Made by a program: the position numbers and the translations under genes
Assembly (NCBI RefSeq): GCF_007829435.1
Contig: NZ_VLJN01000020.1
Location: forward strand, 1 to 44,500
Direction of reading: 5' to 3'
DNA from: Cupriavidus gilardii J11
Lineage (GTDB): Bacteria; Pseudomonadota; Gammaproteobacteria; Burkholderiales; Burkholderiaceae
DNA: 44,500 nt
Part shown: positions 1-8,960 of the stretch, one piece after another
Layout: every line of letters begins with the position of its first letter
Numbering within the stretch: position 1 is the first letter of the stretch
Notes under the pieces: model-generated
The model's database searches: none
Seen by the model: the letters and a program-made list of their open reading frames with translations, nothing else
Told to the model about the DNA's origin: nothing

Positions 1-2413
1 GCATCGTGCCGCTGCGCACGTAATGGAAGGCCAGGCCCTTGGCCTCGGCCTGCGGTCGCACCATGCGTACGATGTCGTCGATCACCGCCGGCAGCGGCAC
101 CGCCTCGGCCTCCAGCCGCAACCTGCCGGCTTCGATGCGCGCGAGATCGAGTAGTCCATCGATCAGCCCCAGCAGATGCTCGCCGCTGCGCTGGATGGTC
201 GCCAGCGCGTCGCCGCCACGCTCGCGCAGGCCCGCGTCCTTCATCAGGATCTGCGTGTAGCCGAGGATGCTGTTCAGCGGCGTGCGCAGTTCATGCGTCA
301 TGCCCGCGACATAGCGGGTCTTGGCGAGATTGGCCGATTCGGCGGCTTCCTTGGCCGCCTGCAGCGCCGCGTCGGTGCGACGGTGCGCCTCGATTTCCTG
401 CGTGAGCATCTGGTTGTGGCGGCTGGACTCGTCCTGCGCGAGCCGCCGGCTCTCGCTGCCAAGCACGATCCACCAGCTGCACACCGCGACGATCAGCGCC
501 AGCATGGCGAACACCTTGGCGAACGCCCCGGCGATGCGTTGCACCGGCCAGCCGTGCGACGCGGCGGCCAGCGCCTCCTGGTAATAGACCACGCCCAGCA
601 CCGTGGCGAGCAGAAGGCACAGCGACACCGCGACCAGCACGTAGTGCCCCACCAGGAAGTTCACGCGGCGCGACAGCGACTCGGGCAGCAGCGCGAGCAA
701 CAGCTGTTGCGCCTGCTCGGCGGCGCGCGAGCGCGACTTGCAGCGGTCGTGGCAGCGCGATTCGAGCGTGCAGCACAGCGAGCAGATCGCTCCCCCATAG
801 GCCGGGCAGCGCGCCATGTCCTCCGACTCGAACACGTTCTCGCACACCGTGCAGCGCACCGGCTCGCCGGGCCGCTTCACGTCACGCACGCCGGCTTGCG
901 GGCTGCCACCGAACAAGGTGGCGATGGGGCCGCCGGGCCGCCAGTCGGTCTGCGCCACGCGCGCCAGGTAGTAGCGTCCCCGCGTCGCGCGCGCCAGCAC
1001 CGGCGACACGACAAAGGCCGTCACGAGCGCGATGCAGGGGGAGAACGCTTCGGCTACCGGCCCCAGCAGGCCCGCATAAGCGACCATCGCCAGCCCCGCC
1101 GCGAGCAGCGTCGCGCCGCAGCCGACGGGGTTGATGTCGTAGAGATGGGCCCGCTTGAATTCGATATGGCGCGGACTCCAGCCCAACGGCTTGTTGACGA
1201 CAAGGTCGGCCACCAGCGCGCCCACCCACGCGATCGCGACATTGCCGTACAGGCCCAGCACCTGCTCCAGTGCCTGGAATACCCCCAGCGACATCAGCAG
1301 CACCGCGATCAGCACATTGAAGACCAGCCATACCACCCGCCCCGGATGGCTGTGCGTCAGCCTCGCGAAAAAGTTGGACCACGCCAGCGAGCCGGCATAG
1401 GCGTTGGTCACGTTGATCTTCACCTGCGACACCACGACGAACAGCGCGGTGGCGGCCAGCGCGACGCGTGGGTCCGGGAACACCTCGCTGAAGCCCGCCA
1501 GGTACATCTGGGTCGGCTCCATCGCTTGCGACACCGGCACCTCCCGCTGCAGGGCAAGGTAGGCCAGAAACGCGCCGCCCATCATCTTGACCATGCCGGG
1601 AACGATCCAGCCGGGCCCGGCCAGCAGCACCGCGGTCCACCAACGCCGCCGGTTGGCGCACGTCTTCTCCGGCAGGAAGCGCAGGAAGTCGACCTGCTCG
1701 CCGATCTGCACCACCAGGGAGAACGCCACCGTCGCCGCTGCACCAAAACCGAGTACCGAAAAGCCGTTGTCGCCGGTCACGCGCCCGGCCAGTCCCGTGA
1801 ACTGGGCAAGCGCATCGGGCTGCTTCCATAGCACCGCGACGTAGGGGCACACCAGCAGCGCCAGCCACAGCGGCTGCGTCCATAGCTGCAGCCGGGAGAT
1901 CAGCGTGATGCCGTAAAGCACCATCGGCACGATCACCACCGAGCACAGCAGATAGGCCCACTCGATCGGCATGCCCACATACAGCTTGACGGCCTGCGCC
2001 ATGATCGCGGCTTCAAGCGCGAAGAACAGGAAGGTAAAGCTCGCATAGATCAACGACGTCAACGTGGAGCCGAGATAGCCGAAGCCGGCGCCACGCGTCA
2101 ACAGGTCCATATCGACGCCGTAGCGCGCGGCGTAGTAACTGATCGGCAGCCCGGTGAGGAAGGTCACCACGCCCACCAGCACGATGGCCCACAGCGCGTT
2201 CTGGAAGCCGTAGTTCAGTGCGATCGACGCCCCGATCGCCTCCATCGCGAGAAACGACACCGCACCGAAGGCGGTATTGGCGACGCGGAACTCCGACCAC
2301 TTGCGAAAGGTGCGCGGCGTATAGCGCAACGCGTAGTCCTCGAGCGTCTCGTTGGCTACCCAGGCGTTGTAGTCGCGGCGGATTCGGAAGATGGTTTGGG
2401 TGGCGGCGGACAC
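1..2413 (-). CDS. NCS1 permease-like sensor histidine kinase (3' part cut by window edge)
   Basis: The reverse strand is open from GTG 2413 (upstream CGGAGAG is a good ribosome site) to the window edge, about 804 codons. Residues ~40-450 are a many-helix permease of the NCS1 family (cytosine/purine/allantoin), starting FRIRRDYNAWVANETLEDYA. Around residues 517-559 lies a module with eight cysteines (CTVC, CPAYGG, CSLCC, CHDRC). Two further membrane helices and a coiled coil follow, then a HisKA domain with GMTHELRTPLNSILGY; the phospho-acceptor is His707. The ATPase domain, and possibly a receiver, lie beyond the edge. By inference the permease part senses or carries a nitrogen compound and controls the divergent amide/urea operon. 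A plain transporter is excluded by the kinase; whether it transports is unknown. It is missing from simple ORF lists because it is open at the edge; large plus-strand frames here are shadows. Confidence 0.9.
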   Translation of the reverse strand, partial: MSAATQTIFRIRRDYNAWVANETLEDYALRYTPRTFRKWSEFRVANTAFGAVSFLAMEAIGASIALNYGFQNALWAIVLVGVVTFLTGLPISYYAARYGVDMDLLTRGAGFGYLGSTLTSLIYASFTFLFFALEAAIMAQAVKLYVGMPIEWAYLLCSVVIVPMVLYGITLISRLQLWTQPLWLALLVCPYVAVLWKQPDALAQFTGLAGRVTGDNGFSVLGFGAAATVAFSLVVQIGEQVDFLRFLPEKTCANRRRWWTAVLLAGPGWIVPGMVKMMGGAFLAYLALQREVPVSQAMEPTQMYLAGFSEVFPDPRVALAATALFVVVSQVKINVTNAYAGSLAWSNFFARLTHSHPGRVVWLVFNVLIAVLLMSLGVFQALEQVLGLYGNVAIAWVGALVADLVVNKPLGWSPRHIEFKRAHLYDINPVGCGATLLAAGLAMVAYAGLLGPVAEAFSPCIALVTAFVVSPVLARATRGRYYLARVAQTDWRPGGPIATLFGGSPQAGVRDVKRPGEPVRCTVCENVFESEDMARCPAYGGAICSLCCTLESRCHDRCKSRSRAAEQAQQLLLALLPESLSRRVNFLVGHYVLVAVSLCLLLATVLGVVYYQEALAAASHGWPVQRIAGAFAKVFAMLALIVAVCSWWIVLGSESRRLAQDESSRHNQMLTQEIEAHRRTDAALQAAKEAAESANLAKTRYVAGMTHELRTPLNSILGYTQILMKDAGLRERGGDALATIQRSGEHLLGLIDGLLDLARIEAGRLRLEAEAVPLPAVIDDIVRMVRPQAEAKGLAFHYVRSGTM

Positions 2414-2490
2414 GCCGGCTCTCCGGGCGATGGAAACGGAGGCGGCGGATGCAAGAAGTGAACCTGGGGGTGTTTGGGATTGGGGTGACC

Positions 2491-2532
2491 GCCCTCTCCC
2501 CCGGCCCTCTCCGGCCTTGCGGGGAGAGGGGA
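2491..2532 (-). repeat. GC-rich hairpin repeat, copy 1 (reverse orientation)
   Basis: This copy carries CCCTCTCCCCCGGCC, then CCTCTCC and GGGGAGAGGGG, which is the reverse complement of the motif seen at 2567, 10337 and 21767. It forms a REP-like palindrome. With copy 2 it makes an inverted pair separated by about 34 bases in the gap between the sensor kinase and urtA. Confidence 0.8.
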
Positions 2533-2566
2533 GCAAACCATTGGCGTTCGAGCCCCCAGCCGGTGT

Positions 2567-2609
2567 TCTCCCCTCTCTCGCACGGCGGGAGAGGGGCGGG
2601 GGAGAGGGC
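2567..2609 (+). repeat. GC-rich hairpin repeat, copy 2 (forward orientation)
   Basis: The arms are CCCTCTCTCGC and GCGGGAGAGGGG, followed by the tail CGGGGGAGAGGGC. It pairs with copy 1 as an inverted doublet, like BIME-type arrangements of REP elements. The doublet lies in a divergent gap, unlike the other copies, which lie between convergent genes. Confidence 0.8.
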
Positions 2610-2643
2610 CGTCACAGCAATCCAAGCATCCCGCACGACCCCC

Positions 2644-2659
2644 TACGTCAATCGACGTA
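2644..2659. promoter_or_regulatory. Inverted repeat in the sensor kinase/urtA divergent gap
   Basis: TACGTC-AATC-GACGTA is a perfect 6-bp inverted repeat 75 bases upstream of the urtA start. The divergent gap (2414-2734, 321 bases) otherwise holds only the hairpin doublet. It could be the operator for the response regulator paired with the NCS1-kinase; this is inference. No clear sigma-54 -24/-12 element was seen. Confidence 0.35.
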
Positions 2660-2734
2660 TTCGCGCCCACCCCCGAACTCCTTAATGTGGCGCCAACACA
2701 GCCCATACCGATTCCAACGAGCCAGGAGCCCACG

Positions 2735-3991
2735 ATGTCGCATGACCCGCATGACCGAGCCCCGTCGCCCACCCGCCGCCGCCTGATCCAGGGCCTCGCC
2801 GCCCTGCCGCTTGGGAGCGTGGCGGGCACCGCTTTCGCGCAGACGCCGCCCACCGCCAAGGTCAACACCACGAAGCTGGCCGTCACCGACAAGGAAGTGG
2901 TGGTCGGCCAGCTGCATTCGTCCACCGGCACCATGGCGATCTCGGAGACCGGCTCGATCCAGGCCGAGCAGCTCGCCATCGACCAGATCAATGCGGCCGG
3001 CGGCGTGCTGGGCCGCACCATCCGCGTGATCAAGGAGGACGGCGCGTCCGACTGGCCGACGTTTGCGGAGAAGGCGCGCAAGCTGCTGGTCAACGACCGC
3101 GCCGCCGCGGTGTTCGGCTGCTGGACCAGCGCATCTCGCAAGGCGGTGCTGCCGATCTTCGAAAAGGAGAACGGCCTGCTGTACTACCCGACCTTCTATG
3201 AAGGGCTGGAGCAATCGAAGAACGTGATCTACACCGGCCAGGAGGCCACCCAGCAGATCCTGTACGGCCTGGACTGGGGCGCGAAGGAAAAGGGCGCCAA
3301 GTCTTTCTTCCTGGTGGGCTCGGACTACATCTGGCCGCGCACTTCGATGAAGATCGCCCGCAAGCATATCGAGAACTTCCAGAAGGGCAAGGTCGTCGGC
3401 GAGGAGTACTACCCGCTGGGACACACCAACTTCAATTCGCTGATCAACAAGATCAAGGTGGCCAGGCCCGACTGCATCTTCGCCGCAGTGGTGGGCGGCT
3501 CGAACGTGGCCTTCTACAAGCAGCTCAAGGCCGCCGGCATCACCGGCGCGAAGCAGTTCCTGCTGACGCTGTCGCTGACCGAGGACGAGATGCTGGGCGT
3601 CGGTGGCGAGAATTTCGCCGGCTTCTATTCGTCGATGAAGTACTTCCAGACCCTGGACAACCCCAACAACCGGAAATTCGTCGAGGCGTTCCGCGCCAAG
3701 TACGGGCCGAAATCGGTGATCGGCGACGTGACACAGGCGGGCTATCTCGGCCCCTGGCTTTGGAAGGCGGCGGTCGAGCGCGCCGGCAGCTTCGACGTCG
3801 ACAAGGTGGTGGCGGCCTCGCCCGGCATCGAGCTCGCCACGGCGCCCGAAGGCTACGTCAAGGTCCACGCCAACCACCATCTGTGGAGCAAATCGCGCAT
3901 CGCGCAAGGCCAGCCGGACGGCACGTTCAAGGTGGTGGCCGAGTCGCCGCAACTGATCGAGCCAAACCCCTTCCCCAAGGGCTATCAGTAA
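2735..3991 (+). CDS. urtA: Urea/short-chain amide ABC transporter, substrate-binding protein
   Basis: This is a periplasmic binding protein of the UrtA/FmdD/AmiC branch of the leucine-binding (Peripla_BP) family, 418 residues. The start at 2735 follows CCAGGAG at correct spacing; an upstream ATG at 2687 lacks a ribosome site. The N-terminus carries a twin-arginine signal (SPTRRRLIQGLAALPLG) ending near TAFA, so it is probably exported folded by Tat. Conserved stretches include VVGQLHSSTGTMAISE near the mature N-terminus and VFGCWTSASRKAVLP. It opens an operon of two permeases, two ATPases, formamidase and amidase, so the ligand is likely urea, formamide, acetamide or a similar small amide. 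The exact ligand cannot be read from sequence. Confidence 0.93.
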   Translation: MSHDPHDRAPSPTRRRLIQGLAALPLGSVAGTAFAQTPPTAKVNTTKLAVTDKEVVVGQLHSSTGTMAISETGSIQAEQLAIDQINAAGGVLGRTIRVIKEDGASDWPTFAEKARKLLVNDRAAAVFGCWTSASRKAVLPIFEKENGLLYYPTFYEGLEQSKNVIYTGQEATQQILYGLDWGAKEKGAKSFFLVGSDYIWPRTSMKIARKHIENFQKGKVVGEEYYPLGHTNFNSLINKIKVARPDCIFAAVVGGSNVAFYKQLKAAGITGAKQFLLTLSLTEDEMLGVGGENFAGFYSSMKYFQTLDNPNNRKFVEAFRAKYGPKSVIGDVTQAGYLGPWLWKAAVERAGSFDVDKVVAASPGIELATAPEGYVKVHANHHLWSKSRIAQGQPDGTFKVVAESPQLIEPNPFPKGYQ

Positions 3992-4016
3992 GCCGCCCCT
4001 TGCCCCGCCCCCCGGC

Positions 4017-4032
4017 CCCCGCCGGCGCGGGG
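4017..4032 (+). other. Intercistronic hairpin between urtA and urtB
   Basis: CCCCGC-CGGC-GCGGGG is a perfect 6-bp GC stem with a tetraloop in the 77-base gap after urtA. No T-run follows, so it is not a typical terminator. Such hairpins after binding-protein genes often stabilise the upstream message and raise its level relative to the permease genes; that role is inferred here. Confidence 0.4.
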
Positions 4033-4068
4033 CGCCGGATTTCAATTCCCCTCGACTGGAGCGCAGCG

Positions 4069-4983
4069 ATGACGCTATCGGACATGGTCAACATCGGCCT
4101 GATGCAGGGCTTCGCCGGCCTCAGCCTGTTCTCGGTGCTGCTGCTGATGGGCCTGGGACTGGCCATCATCTTCGGCCAGATGGGCGTCATCAACATGGCG
4201 CATGGCGAATTCATGACGATCGGCGCCTACACCATCTTCATGCTGTCGACGCTGACGGAAAGCCAATGGCCGGGCCTGCTGCCGTTCTATTTTCCGTTCG
4301 CCATCGTCGTGGCGTTCGTGCTGGCCTTCGTGGCGGGCTGGCTGGTCGAGTGGGCGCTGATCCGCCATCTGTACCGGCGCCCGCTCGATACGCTGCTGGC
4401 CACCTGGGGCCTGAGTCTCGCGCTGCAGCAGGCCTTCCGCTCCTTCATCGGCCCCAAGGAGGTCAGCCCCACGCTGCCCGAATGGATGATGGGATCGTGG
4501 GCACCGGCCGAAGGGCTCGATATCCCGATCAACGGCCTGTTCGTGATGGCGCTGACGCTGCTGGTCACGGCCATCGTGATGCTCGCGCTGTACCGCTCCC
4601 GCTGGGGATTGCGCGTGCGCGCCACCGTCAGCAACCGCACCATGGCCAACGCGATCGGCATCGACACGAAACGCACCGACCGGCTGACCTTCGCGATCGG
4701 CTGCGGCATTGCCGGCGTGGCCGGCGCCGCCTTCACCACGATCGGCTCCACCGGTCCCACCAGTGGCTCGCTGTACATCGTCGACGCCTTCCTGGTGGTG
4801 ACGTTCGGCGGTGCCGCAAGCCTGCTGGGCACGGTGGCCTCCGCGTTCGGCATCGCACAGACACAGTCGATCTCGGAGTTCTTCATCACCGGATCGATGG
4901 CCAAGGTACTGACGCTGTCCTTGATCGTGCTGATCCTGATGATCCGGCCGCAGGGCCTGTTCGCCGCCAAGGTGCGGCACTGA
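4069..4983 (+). CDS. urtB: Urea/amide ABC transporter permease UrtB
   Basis: This inner-membrane permease of the LivH/UrtB family has 304 residues, about eight hydrophobic segments and the motif GQMGVINMAHGEFMTIGAY near the N-terminus, characteristic of LivH-type subunits. ATG 4069 is chosen because TGGAG precedes it; the open frame upstream overlaps urtA and is a shadow. The C-terminus ends IRPQGLF, the usual LivH ending. It pairs with UrtC to form the channel of the importer and is transcribed with urtA and the ATPase genes. Some periplasmic-loop extended UrtB proteins are longer (over 500 residues); this is the short form typical of amide-cluster versions. Confidence 0.92.
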   Translation: MTLSDMVNIGLMQGFAGLSLFSVLLLMGLGLAIIFGQMGVINMAHGEFMTIGAYTIFMLSTLTESQWPGLLPFYFPFAIVVAFVLAFVAGWLVEWALIRHLYRRPLDTLLATWGLSLALQQAFRSFIGPKEVSPTLPEWMMGSWAPAEGLDIPINGLFVMALTLLVTAIVMLALYRSRWGLRVRATVSNRTMANAIGIDTKRTDRLTFAIGCGIAGVAGAAFTTIGSTGPTSGSLYIVDAFLVVTFGGAASLLGTVASAFGIAQTQSISEFFITGSMAKVLTLSLIVLILMIRPQGLFAAKVRH

Positions 4984-5029
4984 TGGACCGGCGCTGATGT
5001 CAAGCCGATCACCGCACAAGGAGCCCGCG

Positions 5030-6202
5030 ATGTTCCGTCAATCCCCGTCCCTCTCTTCACCGGCGCCGGCCACGCTGACCCGCGCCCGCCAGTGGTTCGA
5101 ATCCAGCGGCCTGGGCGGTGTCGCCCTGCTGGCCTTGCTGCTGCTGGTGGCGTTTCCGCTCGTGCTCGACGCCTTCCGTCTCAATCTCGTGGGCAAGTAC
5201 CTGACCTACGGCTTCGTCGCGATCGGCCTGGTGGTGCTGTGGGGCTGGGGCGGTGTACTGAGCCTGGGCCAGGGCGTGTTCTTCGGCCTGGGCGGCTACG
5301 CGATGGCGATGTTCCTGAAGCTGGAGGCATCGGATGTCGAGTCCACGAAGATCCAGTCCACGCCCGGCATTCCGGACTTCATGGACTGGAACCAGCTCAC
5401 CGCGCTGCCGCTGTGGTGGAAGCCCTTCGCCCATCTGCCCTTCGCGCTTGTGGCGGTGGTGATGGTGCCGGTGCTGCTGGCCTTCGTGGTGAGCTACGCC
5501 ATGTTCAAGCGCCGCGTGGGCGGCGTCTACTTCGCCATCATCACGCAGGCCATCGCACTGATCCTGACCGTGCTGATCATCGGCCAGCAGGGCTATACCG
5601 GCGGCGTCAATGGCATCACCGACCTGAAGACGTTGCTGGGTTGGGATATCCGCAGCAATAGCGCGAAGCTGGTGCTGTACTACATCAACGCGGCACTGCT
5701 GCTCGCATCGATCGTGCTGTGCCTGTGGGTCCAGCGCAGCAAGCTCGGCACCCTGCTGCTGGCGATGCGCGACAAGGAGGACCGCGTACGCTTCTCCGGC
5801 TACGACGTGTCGATGTTCAAGGTCTTCGCCTTCTGCCTCGCGGCCGGGCTGTCCGCGATCGGCGGCGCGATGTTCACGCTGCAGGTGGGCTTCATGTCGC
5901 CAAGCTTCGTCGGCATCGTGCCGTCGATCGAAATGGTGATCTTCGCCGCGGTGGGCGGCCGCATGAGCCTGGTGGGCGCCGTCTACGGCGCGCTGCTGGT
6001 GAACTTCGGCAAGACCTACTTCTCCGAGACGTTCCCGGACCTGTGGCTGTTCCTGATGGCGGCGCTCTTCATCGGCGTGACCATGGCCTTCCCCAACGGG
6101 CTGGCCGGGCTGTACGCAACCCATGTCAGGACGTGGTGGCGGGCGCGGCGATCCCGGCCAGCCCCGCTGGCCGCCCCCCTTCCCCCGGAGGCTTCGGCAT
6201 GA
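5030..6202 (+). CDS. urtC: Urea/amide ABC transporter permease UrtC
   Basis: This is the LivM-type permease, 390 residues. It is the second channel subunit of the importer in the inner membrane. ATG 5030 follows AAGGAG; an upstream in-frame ATG at 4997 has no ribosome site. The LivM signature GWGGVLSLGQGVFFGLGGY sits near residue 75, and hydrophobic segments run through residue ~365. A loop around residues 100-135 (SDVESTKIQSTPGIPDF) is typical of UrtC rather than LivM. Its TGA overlaps the ATG of urtD (ATGA), so the two are translationally coupled. Confidence 0.92.
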   Translation: MFRQSPSLSSPAPATLTRARQWFESSGLGGVALLALLLLVAFPLVLDAFRLNLVGKYLTYGFVAIGLVVLWGWGGVLSLGQGVFFGLGGYAMAMFLKLEASDVESTKIQSTPGIPDFMDWNQLTALPLWWKPFAHLPFALVAVVMVPVLLAFVVSYAMFKRRVGGVYFAIITQAIALILTVLIIGQQGYTGGVNGITDLKTLLGWDIRSNSAKLVLYYINAALLLASIVLCLWVQRSKLGTLLLAMRDKEDRVRFSGYDVSMFKVFAFCLAAGLSAIGGAMFTLQVGFMSPSFVGIVPSIEMVIFAAVGGRMSLVGAVYGALLVNFGKTYFSETFPDLWLFLMAALFIGVTMAFPNGLAGLYATHVRTWWRARRSRPAPLAAPLPPEASA

Positions 6203-6942
6203 GCAATACCGATTTCGTGCTGGCGGTCGAGGACCTGTCGGTGTCCTTCGACGGCTTCAAGGCCATCGATGGTGTCAACCTCTATATCGACCGCGACGAA
6301 CTGCGCGTGATCATCGGGCCCAATGGCGCCGGCAAGACCACGCTGCTGGACCTGATATGCGGCAAGACGCGCGCCAGCGGCGGCAGCATCAAGTTCAAGA
6401 ACCAGGAGATTCGCGCGCTGCCCGAGCACACCCGCGTGCGTTGCGGCATCGGCCGCAAGTTCCAGACGCCGTCGATCTACGAAAACCTGTCGGTGTTCAA
6501 GAACCTGGAAGTGTCATATCCGGCGGGCCGCTCGGTCTTCGGTGCACTTGCGTTCCGTTGCACCGACGAGGTCATCGGCCGTGTGCAGTCGGTTGCCGCG
6601 GAAATTGGCCTGGCCGACCAGCTCGATACCGAGGCCGGGCTGCTGTCGCATGGCCAGAAGCAATGGCTGGAGATCGGCATGCTGCTGATGCAGGAACCCG
6701 AGCTGCTGATGCTCGATGAACCGATTGCCGGCATGAGCGTGCGCGAGCGCGAGCTGACGGCGGCGCTGCTGCAGCGCATCTGCAGGCACCGCGCGGTGAT
6801 CGTGATCGAGCACGACATGGACTTCGTCAAGCGCATCGCGCACAAGGTCACGGTGATGCACCAGGGAAAGATCCTCGCCGAAGGACCGATGGACCAGGTG
6901 CAGGCCGATCCCCGGGTGATCGACGTCTACCTCGGCCATTGA
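6199..6942 (+). CDS. urtD: Urea/amide ABC transporter ATP-binding protein UrtD
   Basis: This ATPase subunit of the LivG/UrtD type has 247 residues. The start ATG 6199 overlaps the urtC stop by four bases and follows CCGGAGG. Walker A is GPNGAGKT (residues 40-47), the ABC signature is the slightly atypical LSHGQKQWLE, Walker B is LLMLDEP, and the switch His lies in VIEHDMDF. LSHGQKQWLE is characteristic of UrtD proteins. It acts at the cytoplasmic face with UrtE to power uptake. Confidence 0.93.
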   Translation: MSNTDFVLAVEDLSVSFDGFKAIDGVNLYIDRDELRVIIGPNGAGKTTLLDLICGKTRASGGSIKFKNQEIRALPEHTRVRCGIGRKFQTPSIYENLSVFKNLEVSYPAGRSVFGALAFRCTDEVIGRVQSVAAEIGLADQLDTEAGLLSHGQKQWLEIGMLLMQEPELLMLDEPIAGMSVRERELTAALLQRICRHRAVIVIEHDMDFVKRIAHKVTVMHQGKILAEGPMDQVQADPRVIDVYLGH

Positions 6943-6978
6943 CGCGGCCTCGCCCGCCCTACCACAAGGAGTATCGCG

Positions 6979-7668
6979 ATGTTGGCAGTCAGGGATCTGT
7001 ACGTGGCCTATGGCCAGAGCGAGGCATTGCACGGCATCAGCTTCGAGGCCGGACGCAGCGAGACCGTGGCGATCCTGGGCCGCAACGGCATGGGCAAGAC
7101 CACCTTGTTCAAGAGCCTGATGGGCGTGCTGCCCACGAAGGGCGGACACATCGAGGTCGGCGGGCAGGACATCACGGGCGACGAGAGCTTTCGCCGCGTG
7201 GCCAAGGGCCTGGCCTATGTGCCGCAGGGCCGCATGATCTTTCCCACGCTGACCGTCGAGGAGAACATCGAGACCGGCCTGGAGAACAGCAGGACGCGCA
7301 AGGTGCCCGAAGACATCTATGCGCTGTTCCCGGTACTGTGGGACATGCGCCGCCGCAAGGGCGGCAACCTGTCTGGCGGCCAGCAGCAGCAGCTGGCGAT
7401 AGCGCGCGCGCTTGCCACCGACCCCAAGGTGCTGCTGCTGGACGAGCCCACCGAAGGCATCCAGCCGTCGATCATCAAGGACATCGCCCGCGCCCTGAAC
7501 GAGATCCGCAAGCTGCGCCAGATCACCATCGTGGTGTCGGAGCAGGTGCTGTCGTTCGCCATGGACGTGGCCGACCGGCTGTTCGTCATCGAGGGCGGAC
7601 GGCTGGTGCACGAAACCACGCGCGCGGATACCGACGCCGAACATATCAAGGCTTACCTGTCCGTGTGA
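6979..7668 (+). CDS. urtE: Urea/amide ABC transporter ATP-binding protein UrtE
   Basis: This second ATPase subunit of the LivF/UrtE type has 229 residues. It starts at ATG 6979 after AAGGAG. Walker A is GRNGMGKT (residues 34-41), the signature is LSGGQQQQLAIARAL, and Walker B is VLLLDEPTEG. The Glu-Gly-Ile-Gln segment after Walker B is a family hallmark. It forms a heterodimer with UrtD. It lies 57 bases upstream of formamidase, so import and hydrolysis are encoded on one transcript. Confidence 0.93.
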   Translation: MLAVRDLYVAYGQSEALHGISFEAGRSETVAILGRNGMGKTTLFKSLMGVLPTKGGHIEVGGQDITGDESFRRVAKGLAYVPQGRMIFPTLTVEENIETGLENSRTRKVPEDIYALFPVLWDMRRRKGGNLSGGQQQQLAIARALATDPKVLLLDEPTEGIQPSIIKDIARALNEIRKLRQITIVVSEQVLSFAMDVADRLFVIEGGRLVHETTRADTDAEHIKAYLSV

Positions 7669-7725
7669 GGCCGGTCCTCGCACGCCTTCCCGCCCAACGA
7701 CATTCCAACCACGCCGAGGTGAGAC

Positions 7726-8955
7726 ATGCCCGAAACGCTGATCAAGGTCGACCTGAAACAGTCACCCTATGAAAACGAGAAGGTCCACAACCGCTGGCAT
7801 CCGGACATCCCGATGGCCTGCTGGGTCAATCCCGGCGACGACTTCGTGCTGGAGACCTACGACTGGACCGGCGGCTACATCCAGAACAACGACAGCGCCG
7901 ACGACGTACGCGACGTCGATCTCACCACCGTGCACTTCCTGTCCGGTCCCGTCGGGATCAAGGGCGCGGAACCGGGCGACCTGCTCGTCGTGGACCTGCT
8001 CGACATCGGCGCCAAGGACGATAGCCTGTGGGGCTTCAACGGCTTCTTCTCCAGGAAGAACGGCGGCGGCTTCCTGACCGACCACTTTCCGCTGGCGCAG
8101 AAGTCGATCTGGGACTTCCATGGCATGTTCACCAGCAGCCGCCATGTCCCCGGCGTGCGCTATGCCGGCCTGATCCATCCCGGCCTGATCGGCTGCCTGC
8201 CCGATCGCAAGATGCTGGACACATGGAACCAGCGCGAGGTCGACTTCATCGCCACGCAGCCCGACCGCGTGCCGCCGCTTGCCAATCCGCCCTTTGCGGC
8301 CACCGCGCATATGGGACAGCTCAAGGGCGACGCGGCTGCGGCCGCGGCCGCCGAGGGCGCGCGCACGGTGCCGCCGCGCGAGCACGGCGGCAATTGCGAC
8401 ATCAAGGACCTGTCGCGCGGCGCGAAGATCTACTTTCCCGTGTATGTCGATGGCGCCGGCCTTTCGGTCGGCGACCTGCACTTCAGCCAGGGCGATGGCG
8501 AAATCACCTTCTGCGGCGCCATCGAAATGGCCGGCTGGGTGCATATGAAGGTCGAGCTGATCAAGGGCGGCATGGCGAAGTACGGCATCAAAAATCCGAT
8601 CTTCAAGCCCAGCCCGATCACGCCGCAGTACAACGACTATCTGATCTTCGAAGGCATCTCGGTGGACGAACAGGGCAAGCAGCACTACCTGGACGTGCAC
8701 GTGGCCTACCGCCAGGCCTGCCTGAACGCCATCGAGTACCTGACCAAATTCGGCTATTCAAAGGCACAGGCCTATTCGATTCTCGGCACGGCGCCGGTGC
8801 AGGGGCATATCAGCGGCGTCGTCGACATTCCCAATGCCTGCGCCACGCTGTGGCTGCCGACGCAGATCTTCGACTTCGATATCCGGCCGAACGCGAACGG
8901 GCCGTTCAAGGCCATCCAGGGCGGCGTGGACCTGCCGATCTCGCAGGATCGTTGA
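7726..8955 (+). CDS. fmdA: Formamidase (acetamidase/formamidase family)
   Basis: This 409-residue cytoplasmic amidase hydrolyses formamide to formate and ammonia (EC 3.5.1.49). It is close in length and sequence style to FmdA of Methylophilus: start MPETLIKVDLKQSPYENEKV, the segment NRWHPDIPMACWVNPGDDF, and metal-site-like stretches GGNCDIKDL and VHFLSGPVGIKGAEPGDLL. ATG 7726 follows GAGGTGAG. It sits between the importer and FmdB, the same arrangement as the fmd cluster described in Methylophilus. It is not related to the nitrilase-fold amidase downstream, so the operon holds two unrelated amide hydrolases. Expression is probably induced by amides or nitrogen shortage; no operator was proven. 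Confidence 0.93.
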   Translation: MPETLIKVDLKQSPYENEKVHNRWHPDIPMACWVNPGDDFVLETYDWTGGYIQNNDSADDVRDVDLTTVHFLSGPVGIKGAEPGDLLVVDLLDIGAKDDSLWGFNGFFSRKNGGGFLTDHFPLAQKSIWDFHGMFTSSRHVPGVRYAGLIHPGLIGCLPDRKMLDTWNQREVDFIATQPDRVPPLANPPFAATAHMGQLKGDAAAAAAAEGARTVPPREHGGNCDIKDLSRGAKIYFPVYVDGAGLSVGDLHFSQGDGEITFCGAIEMAGWVHMKVELIKGGMAKYGIKNPIFKPSPITPQYNDYLIFEGISVDEQGKQHYLDVHVAYRQACLNAIEYLTKFGYSKAQAYSILGTAPVQGHISGVVDIPNACATLWLPTQIFDFDIRPNANGPFKAIQGGVDLPISQDR

Positions 8956-8960
8956 ACGCC

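Noticed and set aside
176..1831. Long plus-strand open frame of 551 codons
   Set aside because: It is the opposite-strand shadow of the NCS1-kinase gene; its product is rich in Arg, His and Gln with no fold signal, as is usual for antisense frames in GC-rich DNA.
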